Positions 7,677 to 16,048 of a stretch of 64,000 bases of DNA are shown piece after piece. Below the pieces are notes generated by a model. The model had not been told where the DNA came from. It made no database searches and saw only the letters and a list, made by a program, of their open reading frames with translations. Made by a program: the position numbers and the translations under genes. The DNA is from Urbifossiella sp046350095. Its GTDB lineage: Bacteria; Planctomycetota; Planctomycetia; Gemmatales; Gemmataceae. Where the stretch lies: contig JAXMBA010000008.1 in the NCBI GenBank assembly GCA_046350095.1, forward strand, positions 372,001 through 436,000, written 5' to 3'. The first letter of the stretch is position 1. Every line of letters begins with the position of its first letter.

Positions 7677-9065
7677 ATGCGGACGGTGACGCGGCGGTGG
7701 TGTAAGGCGGCGGTCGCGGTCGTGGTGGCCGCGTGCGGCGTCGCGCTGCTCGCCCCGGACCGCCGCGCGACGGCCCAGACCCCACCGCAGTGGATGCGGT
7801 CGTCGTCGCCGCTGTCGCCTGCCGCGGCCGCCAGCACGCCGCTGCCGCCGGCCCCGGGGGCGGTCATCCCCGCGAGTGCAATTCTGCCCGCGGCCCCGCA
7901 GCCGCCGGTTCCTCCGCTACCCGCTCTGCCCGGCATGCCGCCGGTTCCGTCGCTACCCGCTCTGCCCGGCACGCCGCCGGTTCCGTCGCCACCGGTGCAA
8001 CTGGAGTTCAAGTCGTCGGCCACGCCGAAGTTGCCCGCCGTACCGGTCGTCCCGCCGAAAGTTGCCGTCGAGCCAGTGCTCCCGCTTACCCCGCCCGCGC
8101 CACCCGCAAAGTCGGCCCCGCCGGCAGAACCGCCGGCCCCGTCGAAAGTGGTTTCACCCTTGCGTTCGGCTGATACGGGGAATAGTGTCAAAACTGACGC
8201 CGCGTGGAAGGCCGCGCCGCAGGTCGCGCCGACGCCCCGCGTCGCGGACCGGGCCAAGCCACCGCAGGGGCCGGTGCTGCCGTCGGAGCGCGACGTGTTC
8301 GCGCTTCCTCCTCCCCCGGCCTCGACACCCGTGGCACCGGCGCCAGTTCCGGCCCCGGTCGCCGGCCCGGCCGCGCCACCCGCGGCGCCGCCGATGCCGG
8401 CTCCGGTCGCAGGCCCTCTGGCACCGGCGCTTCCCGTGCCACCGCCGGCTGCCCCCGCCGTACCCGTAGCGACGACACCCGGAGCCGACCCCATGACGTT
8501 CAAGTCGACCGCCGCCGCGGCCGTCCTCGGCGGCGCCCTGATGATCCCTCAGCCCGCCCCCGCCCAGGTTGGCGGCGCCCCCAAGACGACCGACCAAAAG
8601 CTGGAAGACATTCAGAAGTCACTCGCCAAGCTCACCGAGATGCTGGAGGGGAAGAAGGACGAGACCGGCGTCGTGCTGCCCTCCGACCCCGGCGTCGTGC
8701 GGCAACTGAAGGAACTGCGTGACGAAGTGGCGTTGCTGAAGTCGCAGTTCGAGACGTTGAAGTCCACGTCACTGCGGCCGGCGGCCACCGGACCTGCGAT
8801 CCCCGGCGTGCCGAACCAGATGCCGGGTGGCAACCCTGTGCCCGCCGCCCCTCAGCAGGGCACGGTGCGCGTGGTGAACGAGTATCCGGTCGAGATCACC
8901 ATGGTGGTCAACGGCCGGACGCACCGTGTCGCCCCGAACGCCACGCAGGACATCGCAGTCGTGTCCGGCGAATTCAGCTACCAACTGCTCTCGGCAAATA
9001 CCGCCGCGGCCCCCACCCGAAGCACCATCCGCCCCGGCGAGGTGGTGACGCTGCGGATCAAGTAG
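7677..9065 (+). CDS. Secreted Pro/Ala-rich protein with C-terminal coiled coil
   Basis: A 462-residue protein starting at ATG 7677 after an AGGGAGGG Shine-Dalgarno. Residues 1-35 are a signal peptide (RRWCKAAVAVVVAACGVALL, then RRATAQ). Residues 35-280 are Pro-rich and include a 12-residue tandem repeat (PPVPxLPALPGx). A second hydrophobic segment (AAAAVLGGALMIPQPAPAQ, about 280-298) resembles an internal membrane anchor or duplicated signal. It is followed by a charged coiled coil (KLEDIQKSLAKLTEMLEG ... KELRDEVALLKSQFETLK) and a small C-terminal beta domain (VRVVNEYPVEITMVVNGRTH). Probably an envelope structural protein; no catalytic motif is visible. It converges on the glycerate kinase gene. 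Confidence 0.8.
   Translation: MRTVTRRWCKAAVAVVVAACGVALLAPDRRATAQTPPQWMRSSSPLSPAAAASTPLPPAPGAVIPASAILPAAPQPPVPPLPALPGMPPVPSLPALPGTPPVPSPPVQLEFKSSATPKLPAVPVVPPKVAVEPVLPLTPPAPPAKSAPPAEPPAPSKVVSPLRSADTGNSVKTDAAWKAAPQVAPTPRVADRAKPPQGPVLPSERDVFALPPPPASTPVAPAPVPAPVAGPAAPPAAPPMPAPVAGPLAPALPVPPPAAPAVPVATTPGADPMTFKSTAAAAVLGGALMIPQPAPAQVGGAPKTTDQKLEDIQKSLAKLTEMLEGKKDETGVVLPSDPGVVRQLKELRDEVALLKSQFETLKSTSLRPAATGPAIPGVPNQMPGGNPVPAAPQQGTVRVVNEYPVEITMVVNGRTHRVAPNATQDIAVVSGEFSYQLLSANTAAAPTRSTIRPGEVVTLRIK
7901..7990 (+). repeat. 36-bp tandem repeat, 2.5 copies, within the Pro-rich gene
   Basis: Units start at 7901, 7937 and 7973 (the last a half copy) and begin GCCGCCGGTTCC. Copies differ at only a few bases and each full unit encodes PPVPxLPALPGx. 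This is an in-frame 12-codon expansion that could vary in copy number between strains. Confidence 0.85.
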
Positions 9066-9085
9066 GACCGGGCACCGTTCGACAC

Positions 9086-9115
9086 GAAGCCCGGGGACGG
9101 CCGTCCCCGGGCTTC
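9086..9115. terminator. Bidirectional terminator between convergent genes
   Basis: A 30-base perfect palindrome, arms GAAGCCCGGGGACGG and its complement, sits in the 51-base gap between the stops of the Pro-rich gene (plus) and the glycerate kinase gene (minus). The ends are GAAG/CTTC and TTCAT follows, so a hairpin with short A/T flanks forms in both directions. Confidence 0.75.
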
Positions 9116-9116
9116 T

Positions 9117-10391
9117 TCATTTCACCAGCACGACACGCACGTCCATGACGTTGGTGCCCGTTAGACCCGGTTTCAGCAGGTCGCCCGTGGCGGCGAAATA
9201 GGGATAGGCGTCGTGCCGCTGCAAGTGCTCGGTGGCGCCACGGCCGCGTTCCAGGATGCCACTGTCGGCTACAGCCCCGGCGGCGTCGGTGGGGCCATCC
9301 TCTCCGTCCGTGCCGCCGCTGAGCACGGTCACGCCTGCCATCCCCTCGGGCGTCGCTGCGAGCTTCAGCGTCAGAGCGAGAACGAATTCCTGGTTCCTGC
9401 CGCCCTTCCCGGGATCGTCGCCGAGGGACACCGTGGTCTCGCCGCCGAGCAGGACACACGCCGGAGGGGCGAGCGGCTTCGCGTCGCGGCGAATACTCCG
9501 CACAACACCCGCGACCGCCGTCGCTACCGCGGCGGTCTCCCCTTCCACGAACGCCCCGAGGTCGAGGACGCGGTAGCCACGCCGCTCGGCCTCCGCAGCC
9601 GCAGCGTCCAGCGCGCCGCGGTTGCTGCCGATAACGCGGTTCTCGACGTTCGGCGGAAGCACCTTCAGCGTCTCGTTCGCGCCGCAGGCCAGCACTTGGT
9701 TCACTGCCGGCGGTACGCGCTCGGTCAGGCCGTAACGCGCCAATACGGCGACGGCGTCGGCGAACGTGGTGGGGTCGGGGGCGGTCGGGCCCGAGGCGAT
9801 CACGTCGACTGGGTCGCCGACCACGTCGGACACGATCAGCGTGCGGAGGAGTTTGCCGCGGAACGCGGCCGCGAGGCGCCCGCCCTTCACCCGCGACAGA
9901 TGCTTGCGGACGCAGTTCATCTCGTCGATCGTCGCCCCGCTGCGGTGTAGCAACCGGGTGACGGCGACCTTGTCGCCGAGGGTGATGCCGTCTGCCGGCG
10001 CCGGCAACAGTGCCGACCCGCCGCCGGAGAGCAGGCAGACGGCCACGTCATCGCGGCCGGCGTCGGCGAGGAGTTCCAGCATCTTCTCGGCGCCGGCGAC
10101 GCCCGCCGCGGTCGGCTCGTTCACACCAGCCGGGCGAGCGGCGTGCAACCGAACGCCAATCCGCATCCCCTCCTGGCCGGCAGGGACGTTGACGATGCCG
10201 GTTGCGGCGGCGAGGTGGTCGCCGAGGCCGGTGAGCATCGCGGCCCCGGCCTTTCCGGCACCGACAACGAGGAGCCGCTGCCCAGGCGGCAGCGGGTCAC
10301 GCGCCAGCGATTCACGGACGAGACGTTCCGGGTCGGCAGCGCGAACGGCCGCCGACCAGATCGCCAGTGCGTCGTCTCGCCCCGCGCTCAC
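9117..10391 (-). CDS. Glycerate 2-kinase, GckA/MOFRL family
   Basis: A 424-residue cytoplasmic kinase predicted to convert D-glycerate to 2-phosphoglycerate with ATP. Family blocks are present in order: VVGAGKAGAAML near the N-terminus, CLLSGGGSALLPAP, NCVRKHLSRVKGGRLA, the ASGPTAPDPTTF segment, and the C-terminal MOFRL domain with LLGGETTVSLGDDPGKGG. The length matches the family (about 420-450). The start is GTG at 10391-10389, which overlaps the TGA of the upstream ThuA gene as GTGA, implying translational coupling. The longer open frame upstream is only the ThuA gene read out of frame. Together with DUF1080 and ThuA it suggests a sugar-degradation operon ending at glycerate. Confidence 0.9.
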   Translation of the reverse strand: MSAGRDDALAIWSAAVRAADPERLVRESLARDPLPPGQRLLVVGAGKAGAAMLTGLGDHLAAATGIVNVPAGQEGMRIGVRLHAARPAGVNEPTAAGVAGAEKMLELLADAGRDDVAVCLLSGGGSALLPAPADGITLGDKVAVTRLLHRSGATIDEMNCVRKHLSRVKGGRLAAAFRGKLLRTLIVSDVVGDPVDVIASGPTAPDPTTFADAVAVLARYGLTERVPPAVNQVLACGANETLKVLPPNVENRVIGSNRGALDAAAAEAERRGYRVLDLGAFVEGETAAVATAVAGVVRSIRRDAKPLAPPACVLLGGETTVSLGDDPGKGGRNQEFVLALTLKLAATPEGMAGVTVLSGGTDGEDGPTDAAGAVADSGILERGRGATEHLQRHDAYPYFAATGDLLKPGLTGTNVMDVRVVLVK

Positions 10392-11284
10392 TTCTTGGCG
10401 GCCGTCGGCGTGGCGTCGACCTCCAGGTCGCCGAGAGCATATTGAATGCCGGCCAGGTAGTGCCGGAGCACCGCGGGGTTCCAGAAGATGTGCTCGTTGT
10501 GGCCCAGCGAGCAGTAGAAGTTGCGGCCCTTGTCGTAGGTCGTCACCCAGCTGATGGGGTAGAACCCGTCCGCCCGCTTGCCGATCTTCAGATTCGTCTT
10601 CTCGCCGTCGAGCGCCAGCAGGTAGCGGCGTTCGCCCTGCACGGCGGTGTCGGCGCGGAACTGGTAAATCTCGTCGGTGATGTCGAAGCCGGCGCCGTTG
10701 AACGAGGCGTTGATCGGGTGCGTCGGGTCGAGGTTCTTGACGCCGACCTTGCCGCCGGCGTTCCACGGGTGGCCGTCGAACGCCCCGCCCATCATCTTGT
10801 TGTAAGCCTTCCACCCGCCGTAGGTGTCGGTCGCCGAGTGAACGCCGATCAGACCTTTCCCGGACGCCACGAACGACTCGAGGCTCTTCTTTAGCGCCTC
10901 CTCGCGCTGGTCCTGGGCGGCCTTGTCGCCGCCCTTCGGCCGGAGGCAGTTGCCGGTGGTGTTGAGCATGAACACGGCGTCGAACTTCGCCAACTTCTCC
11001 GGCTCGAAGAACGACTCGTCCTCGGTGGCGAACGCGGTGTAGGCCTTCGTCTTGTCACCCATCAGGATGATAGCGCGCGTCCCGATGGCGATGGAGCTGT
11101 GTCGGAACCCGGCGGTGCGGCTGTAGACCAGGATGTTTCGCGGCGCCTTCGGGGTGGCGGGCGCCTTCTCGGGCAACGCCGCCTCGACCTTGGCGAGTTG
11201 GTCCGGCGGCTGGGCGGACGCGGAGAGGCTGACGAGGGCGGTGGCGACGAGGCCGAGCGACGCGGCGAGGAACGGGCGGGTCAT
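10388..11284 (-). CDS. ThuA domain-containing secreted protein
   Basis: A 298-residue protein with a clear signal peptide (MTRPFLAASLGLVATALVSL, then SASAQ) and a ThuA-like glutamine-amidotransferase fold. Visible family blocks include ILVYSRTAGFRHSSIAIG, the elbow-like LIGVHSATDT, GGAFDGHPWNAG and FYCSLGHNEHIFWNPAVLRH. ThuA-like proteins accompany keto-sugar catabolism: ThuA/ThuB act in trehalose and 3-keto-trehalose use in rhizobia, and planctomycetes have many exported ThuA-like paralogs. ATG 11284 is chosen over an upstream in-frame ATG at 11323 because it starts directly at the signal peptide. It is 75 bases after the DUF1080 gene and overlaps the glycerate kinase start by 4 bases. Confidence 0.88.
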   Translation of the reverse strand: MTRPFLAASLGLVATALVSLSASAQPPDQLAKVEAALPEKAPATPKAPRNILVYSRTAGFRHSSIAIGTRAIILMGDKTKAYTAFATEDESFFEPEKLAKFDAVFMLNTTGNCLRPKGGDKAAQDQREEALKKSLESFVASGKGLIGVHSATDTYGGWKAYNKMMGGAFDGHPWNAGGKVGVKNLDPTHPINASFNGAGFDITDEIYQFRADTAVQGERRYLLALDGEKTNLKIGKRADGFYPISWVTTYDKGRNFYCSLGHNEHIFWNPAVLRHYLAGIQYALGDLEVDATPTAAKK

Positions 11285-11359
11285 TGGCGTTCGCGGGGCA
11301 GGGGGGAGGGTGAGCAATTGCAACCAGCCTATCCCGCGCCCCCGGCCGCCGCCAGTGGG

Positions 11360-12166
11360 TTACGGCGTCTTCGGCTCCGGCGGTGGGGTACCGTCCTCGT
11401 CGTAGTCCTTCAGCTTCCTGGCCCACACGTTTCGGTACCGCACCGGGTTGCTGTGGTCCGACAGGTGCAACTGGAACTCGTTGGCGATCCCGCCGAACTC
11501 GACGGCGTGGTGAACCAGTACGCCGTTGTGCAGCACCGTGATCAGTGCCGGCTTCGTCACCTTGCCGGCGTCGTCCTTCCGCGCGAGGCGCGTGATGATG
11601 TCGTATGTCTGCCACGCGCCGGGGCGGCGACTTGCGTTCACCAGTGGGGGGAACCGCCCGTACAACGCCGCGGCCTGGCCGTCGGGATACGTGTCGTTGC
11701 CGAACGAGTCGAGCACCTGGATTTCGCCGAAGCCGCCGAGGTGGACGCCACTGTTACCGCGGCCCTGGCCGTTGCCCTTCACCTCCTTCGGCGTCGCCCA
11801 CTCGATGTGGAACTGGGCGTCGCCGAACTTCGCCTTCGTAGTAATGCCGCCACCGCGGACGATCTCGGCGTAGCCGTTCTCGACCTTCCAGTGGGGCACT
11901 GCGTCCGGGTCGCCGGCCTTCTTCCCCGACTTGAACCACGCCGCGAGGCTGGTGCCGTCGAACAGCACGGTTGCATCCGCCGGCGGCTTCCCGGGCGCCT
12001 CGTCGCTCCCCCAACCCGGCGGCTCAACGACCGGCGGCCGCGGCCGCTTCATGTCGCCGGCGCGGTACTTCACCGGGTCTTTCTTCACGAGCCGTGGTGG
12101 CGGAATGTCCTGGGCGAGCGCGAACGCCGCGACTGCGAACAGGGTGCAAGTTGCGAGGGCGCGCAT
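11360..12166 (-). CDS. DUF1080 (3-keto-disaccharide hydrolase-type) secreted protein
   Basis: A 268-residue protein with a signal peptide (MRALATCTLFAVAAFALAQ) and one DUF1080 domain of concanavalin-like beta-sandwich fold. Diagnostic segments are HWKVENGYAEIVRGGG, the FGDAQFHIEW strand, GQGRGNSGVHLGGFGEIQVLDS and RRPGAWQTYDII. DUF1080 members are annotated as 3-keto-disaccharide hydrolases, cleaving 3-oxidised glycosides made by Gfo/Idh/MocA dehydrogenases. A Gfo/Idh/MocA gene lies divergently 108 bases away, and ThuA and glycerate kinase follow on the same strand, which supports such a pathway. It is the first gene of the minus-strand operon. Confidence 0.88.
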   Translation of the reverse strand: MRALATCTLFAVAAFALAQDIPPPRLVKKDPVKYRAGDMKRPRPPVVEPPGWGSDEAPGKPPADATVLFDGTSLAAWFKSGKKAGDPDAVPHWKVENGYAEIVRGGGITTKAKFGDAQFHIEWATPKEVKGNGQGRGNSGVHLGGFGEIQVLDSFGNDTYPDGQAAALYGRFPPLVNASRRPGAWQTYDIITRLARKDDAGKVTKPALITVLHNGVLVHHAVEFGGIANEFQLHLSDHSNPVRYRNVWARKLKDYDEDGTPPPEPKTP

Positions 12167-12274
12167 GGGGTGGGTTCTCCGGGCGGATGTGAATAGCGTA
12201 AACCGCGGGGTTGCGTGCCGCCACCCCCTCCCTTACGCTCTGGTTTCCGCCCGCGTTCCCCTCCGGAGTCTTCG

Positions 12275-13588
12275 ATGCCGACCCCCCGCCCCACCCGCCG
12301 CGCCGCGCTCGCGGCCGGGCTCGCCGTGCCGTTCGTGTTCCGCCACTTCGCCCAGGCCCGGCCGAGCGAGACCGTGCTCCACGCCAGCTTCGGCGCCGAC
12401 GGCATGGCGTGGTCGGACATTCAGTCGCTCGCCGGCAGCCCGCACCTCAAGCTCGTGGCCGTGTGCGAGGTGGACGAGGCCCGGCTGGCGAACGTGAAGC
12501 GCCGCTTCCCGGACGTCCGCGTCTACACCGACTACCGGCAACTGCTGGAGCGCGAGCGCGACCTGCACTCGGTGAACGTCTCGACGCCCGATCACATGCA
12601 CGGCCCGATCGCCATGACGGCCATGCAGCGCGGCCTGCACGTCTACGGCCAGAAGCCGCTGACACAGACCATCCACGAGGCCCGCCGGCTGACGGAGGTC
12701 GCGGCCGAGAAGCGCCTCGTCACGCAGATGGGGATTCAGATCCACTCGCACCCGGTCCACAAGCAGGTGGTGGCGCTCGTCCACGCCGGCGCGATCGGGA
12801 AGGTGAAGGAGGTTCACTCCTGGAGCGGCAAGTCGTGGGGCGATACGGCCCCGAAGCCGGACCGAAAGGACGCGGTGCCGAAGGGGCTCGACTGGGACAA
12901 GTGGCTCGGCGTGGCCGCGGACCGGCCGTTCATCGGCAACGGCTACTACCACCCGGGCAACTGGCGGAAGCGGCTCGACTTCGGCACCGGCACGTTCGGC
13001 GACATGGGCTGCCACATCCTCGACCCGGTGTTCGGCGCCCTGGGCGTTGGCAACCCGCTGACCATCCGCTCCGAATTGCCGGGGCCGAACGCTTACAACT
13101 GGTCGCTGGACGTGAAGGTACGCTACGTCTTCCCCGGCACCCGACATACGACGGAGCGGGTGGCGCTGACGTGGTACAACGGCAACGCCCGTCCGCCGGC
13201 CGACGTGGCCGCGCTCATCGGCGACCGCAAGCTGAACGACCAGGGTTCCATCTACATCGGCGAGGCGGGCGTTATGTACTCGCCGTACATCGGCCCGCCG
13301 GTACTCCTGCCGGCCGATAAGTTCCGTGATTACGCCATGCCGCGCACCACTGGGAATGACCACTACCTCCAGTTCGTCGAGGCCGTGCGCGGCAACGGCA
13401 CCACGAGCGCGCCGTTCAGTTACAGCGGCCCGCTGACGGAGATGGTGCTGCTGGGTTGCCTGGCGACGCGCTTCCCGCAGACGGACCTGACGTGGGACAC
13501 GAAAGCGCTGCGGGTGACGAACAACGACGCGGCGAACCGGTTCGTCCGCCGCGAGTACCGCCGCGGCTGGGAAGTGCCGGGGATGTAA
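12275..13588 (+). CDS. Gfo/Idh/MocA family oxidoreductase, exported type
   Basis: A 437-residue NAD(P)-dependent dehydrogenase of the Gfo/Idh/MocA family. The N-terminus RPTRRAALAAGLAVPFVF is Tat-like, so the enzyme probably acts outside the cytoplasm with a pre-bound cofactor, as glucose-fructose oxidoreductase does. The Rossmann domain covers about residues 40-160 (HLKLVAVCEVDEARLANV). The catalytic lysine region reads YGQKPLTQT in place of the commoner EKP, keeping the lysine. FGDMGCHILDPVF in the C-terminal domain carries the usual substrate His. ATG 12275 is preferred because it follows CTCCGGAG and places the twin Arg near the start; an upstream ATG (12215) adds an unrelated tail. The divergent DUF1080 gene suggests 3-keto-glycoside chemistry. 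Confidence 0.88.
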   Translation: MPTPRPTRRAALAAGLAVPFVFRHFAQARPSETVLHASFGADGMAWSDIQSLAGSPHLKLVAVCEVDEARLANVKRRFPDVRVYTDYRQLLERERDLHSVNVSTPDHMHGPIAMTAMQRGLHVYGQKPLTQTIHEARRLTEVAAEKRLVTQMGIQIHSHPVHKQVVALVHAGAIGKVKEVHSWSGKSWGDTAPKPDRKDAVPKGLDWDKWLGVAADRPFIGNGYYHPGNWRKRLDFGTGTFGDMGCHILDPVFGALGVGNPLTIRSELPGPNAYNWSLDVKVRYVFPGTRHTTERVALTWYNGNARPPADVAALIGDRKLNDQGSIYIGEAGVMYSPYIGPPVLLPADKFRDYAMPRTTGNDHYLQFVEAVRGNGTTSAPFSYSGPLTEMVLLGCLATRFPQTDLTWDTKALRVTNNDAANRFVRREYRRGWEVPGM

Positions 13589-13664
13589 CGGCACGCGGGG
13601 TGCATGGCAGCCCCCGCATGGCTTCCAACGGGCATTAGCGGGATGCCGGTCGGTCGCAGGCAGG

Positions 13665-13694
13665 CGGGCCGTCGGGGGCAACCCCGGCGGCCCG
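13665..13694 (+). terminator. GNRA-loop terminator after the Gfo/Idh/MocA gene
   Basis: A 13-bp stem (13665-13677 with 13682-13694, one G-U pair) is capped by a GCAA tetraloop and followed by TTCTACTT. It is 77 bases after the stop codon. Confidence 0.6.
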
Positions 13695-13757
13695 TTCTAC
13701 TTGATGGCTGGTCGCGGAACGGTCAGTGTGGTCGAGGAGAATTCAGGAATGGTCGCG

Positions 13758-13811
13758 CAAAAGCGCCACGCCGCCAGGACAGCAAGCTGAGCTTTCCTGA
13801 CGGCGTGGCGC
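13758..13811 (-). terminator. Rho-independent terminator of the PD40 gene
   Basis: On the minus strand an 11-bp perfect stem (13801-13811 with 13763-13773, GCGCCACGCCG) with a partly paired inner stem (TCAGGA/TCCTGG) is followed by TTTTGC. It begins 12 bases after the stop of the minus-strand gene at 13823. Confidence 0.75.
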
Positions 13812-13822
13812 GAGCTGCTCCT

Positions 13823-14857
13823 TTACTCCTTCGGCGGTGTGAAGTCCGCGATGTACAGCTGCGTCGGGCTGCGGCCGTCGCGGCTGGTGGTCCACATCAC
13901 CTTCGAGTAGTCCGGACTGAACACCGGCAACACGTCTTGCCCCGGCGCGTGCGTGATGCGGGTGGTCTTCCCCGTCTCGGTGTTCATCCAGTACAGGTCG
14001 TAGTTCGGCCGGCCCAGCGGGTCCGAGTGGTCGGCCGCCGTGTAGATGATGTGCTTGCCGTCCTTGTACCAGTACGGCGCCCAGTACACCCACTTGTCGT
14101 CTGCCGTCAGCGCCTTCTCGCCGGTGCCGTCGGCGTTGATGACGAAGAGCTGGAGCCGGTCCTTCTCCTTGCGGTCGGCGCGGAACACCACCTTCGTGGC
14201 GTCCGGGCTGAAGAAGGGGCCGCCGTTGTAGCAGTTCGCCACATTCGTCAGTTGCTTCGCGCCCGTGCCGTCGGCGTTCATCGTGAACAGCTGCACGTTC
14301 CCCGCCGTGCCGGCGCTGTAGACGATCTTCTTGCCGTCGGCCGAGTAGCTCCCCTCGGCGGTGTACACCTTGGCGTCCGGCGTCAGGCACTTCAGGTCGG
14401 TACCGTCGGGGTTGGCCTCGTAGATCTTCATGAACGGGTCGAAGTCCCAGGCGTACCGCCGGCGGACGTTGTTCTTCTTGTCCTGCTCCCGCTGCACGAA
14501 CTCCGCGATCTGGTGCTTCTTCGCGTCCGGGTCTTCGTGGCTGCTGGCGAAAATGACCCGCTTCCCGTCCGGGCGGAAGTACGCGCAGGTCGTGCGACCC
14601 ACGCCGGGGCTGATGCGGCGGCGGCTCCCCGTCGCCAGGTCCTGCACGAAAATCTGGTAGAACGGGTTCCCCGCGTCGCTCTCCTCGGCCTGGAAGATGA
14701 CCTGCTTGCCGTCCGGCGAGAAGTACCCCTCGCCGGCGCGGACGAAGTTGCTCGTCACCTGCTTGATGTTCTTCAGGTACGGCGACTCGGCGGCCTGCCA
14801 GTCCGCGGCCGGCGGCTGGCTGGGAGCGAACGTCAGTGCCAGAACCAACGGCGTCAT
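13823..14857 (-). CDS. TolB-like PD40 beta-propeller secreted protein
   Basis: A 344-residue protein with a short signal peptide (MTPLVLALTFAPSQPPAADW) followed by six or so PD40/WD40-like repeats. Each has the SPDGKxVxFxA motif, for example YFSPDGKQVIFQAEE, YFRPDGKRVIFASSHE, SADGKKIVYSAG and FSPDATKVVFRADRK. Such propellers resemble the TolB C-terminal domain and the non-catalytic half of prolyl-oligopeptidase-like proteins, and bind proteins or ligands in the periplasm. No peptidase domain is present. ATG 14857 is chosen because GAGGAGCC precedes it. The gene is divergent from the HNH gene 77 bases away and has its own terminator. Confidence 0.85.
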   Translation of the reverse strand: MTPLVLALTFAPSQPPAADWQAAESPYLKNIKQVTSNFVRAGEGYFSPDGKQVIFQAEESDAGNPFYQIFVQDLATGSRRRISPGVGRTTCAYFRPDGKRVIFASSHEDPDAKKHQIAEFVQREQDKKNNVRRRYAWDFDPFMKIYEANPDGTDLKCLTPDAKVYTAEGSYSADGKKIVYSAGTAGNVQLFTMNADGTGAKQLTNVANCYNGGPFFSPDATKVVFRADRKEKDRLQLFVINADGTGEKALTADDKWVYWAPYWYKDGKHIIYTAADHSDPLGRPNYDLYWMNTETGKTTRITHAPGQDVLPVFSPDYSKVMWTTSRDGRSPTQLYIADFTPPKE

Positions 14858-14934
14858 CGCGGCTCCTCGCGTGGGGTAGCGTCGTCTATCATTCTTGCGT
14901 TGTCCGACCCGCCCGGCCACCGCGAGCCCCAAGG

Positions 14935-15237
14935 ATGCCGCCGCCGAAGCCGACCGAGCCGTGCCGCCTGTGCGGCCGCCCGTTCCCGCCGGACAGGCTC
15001 ACGAAGCACCACTGCAAGCCGAAGTCGAAGGGCGGCACGTTCGAGGACGTCGAGCTGGTTTGCTCGCAATGCCACGGGATGGTTCACGCCACGTTCACTA
15101 ACGCAACGCTCGCGGCGCTGTACCCGACGATCGAGCAGCTACGGTCGGCCCCGGAGCTGGGGCCGTTCCTGACGTGGGTGCGAAAGCAGCCGCCGTCGCG
15201 GAAGAAGCGGAACATCGAGCGGCGGCGGAAGGTGTGA
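14935..15237 (+). CDS. Small HNH-type zinc-finger/nuclease protein
   Basis: A 100-residue protein with the layout of a minimal HNH (beta-beta-alpha metal) domain. It has CxxC (Cys10, Cys13), tandem His25-His26 in LTKHHCKPKSKGG, then LVCSQCHGMVH with Cys43, Cys46, His47 and His51. The two CxxC pairs would bind a structural zinc, and His26 is the candidate catalytic His. Members act as nucleases or are reused in non-restriction roles, so function is open. No methyltransferase or other restriction partner is near. ATG 14935 follows CCCCAAGG. The C-terminus is very basic (RKKRNIERRRKV), suiting DNA binding. It converges on the DUF4013 gene with only 2 bases between stops. Confidence 0.75.
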   Translation: MPPPKPTEPCRLCGRPFPPDRLTKHHCKPKSKGGTFEDVELVCSQCHGMVHATFTNATLAALYPTIEQLRSAPELGPFLTWVRKQPPSRKKRNIERRRKV

Positions 15238-15239
15238 GG

Positions 15240-15983
15240 TCACCGCTCGTCGTCGTACAGTTCGTCCTGCTCGTCTTCCTCACGGCGGCGACGCCGCCGA
15301 CGTTCAGCATCCGTCGGCGTCTTCACGATCTCTTCGCCACCAAGGTCCAGGTAGTCGAGGTACAGCTGCACCATCAGGTGCTGCCCGGCCATCACGGCAA
15401 TGACGGTTGCCGGGTAGACGCCCACGAAACACGCCAGCATCCCGACGAAGGTCAACGGTACGGACAGCAGTATCAGCACGAGGAACGCCACCAACGCCCG
15501 GCCGCCGACCAGCTTGGCGAACGACACCGTGAACCGGAACGCCCCGCCGAGGTCGAAGCGGTTCGCCATCTCGGCGTGGAACTGGATCGGGAGCATGACC
15601 GCGTTGATCCCGACGATGCCGAAGAAGTACACCGCAAACACGAGGGCAATCCCGAGGCCCGGAGAGTTCGCGGCGGCGCCGATTGCAATCGCGGCGAACA
15701 CGGCGGCGATCAGCAGCGGCACGAACACGAGGGCGGCGACGAGGCCGATCAGGAACGGCCACAGCCCGCGGGTGAGGAGCTCGACGAACCGGTCGAACGA
15801 GAAGTCGGGGTAGCGCCGCAGGTCGGGGTCGCGGACGAGCCGCTCGGCCACCTCGGCCTGGTAGCCGAGGAGCACGAGCGGGCCGACGACGGGGATGAAC
15901 AGGCAGACGGTGGCGAGGAGGAGATTCGTCCAGCCGTTCGGCCTCTGGCCGATGAAGTATCCGAACGCGAGCTGGTACTGCAC
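15240..15983 (-). CDS. DUF4013 domain-containing membrane protein
   Basis: A 247-residue integral membrane protein matching DUF4013. Hydrophobic segments include LLLATVCLFIPVVGPLVLLG, FLIGLVAALVFVPLLIAAVF, ALVFAVYFFGIVGINAVML, ALVAFLVLILLSVPLTFVG and ATVIAVMAGQHLMVQ, giving five or six helices. The charged C-terminus (ERRRRRRREEDEQDE) is presumably cytoplasmic. The N-terminal YQLAFGYFIGQRPNGWTNLL is typical of the family. The function of DUF4013 is unknown. The start is a GTG. It is flanked by a HEAT-repeat lipoprotein gene on the same strand 65 bases upstream, so the two may be cotranscribed. Confidence 0.85.
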   Translation of the reverse strand: MQYQLAFGYFIGQRPNGWTNLLLATVCLFIPVVGPLVLLGYQAEVAERLVRDPDLRRYPDFSFDRFVELLTRGLWPFLIGLVAALVFVPLLIAAVFAAIAIGAAANSPGLGIALVFAVYFFGIVGINAVMLPIQFHAEMANRFDLGGAFRFTVSFAKLVGGRALVAFLVLILLSVPLTFVGMLACFVGVYPATVIAVMAGQHLMVQLYLDYLDLGGEEIVKTPTDAERRRRRRREEDEQDELYDDER

Positions 15984-16048
15984 GGCGGCCCCCGGGGCGT
16001 GGTAGCGTACGCACCCACGCTACCCGCCGCCGCCCCGTCCGGCCAGCC

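Noticed and set aside
14935..15237. HNH protein as part of a restriction or defence system
   Set aside because: No methyltransferase, specificity gene, helicase partner or phage genes adjoin it; a lone small HNH protein does not support that claim.
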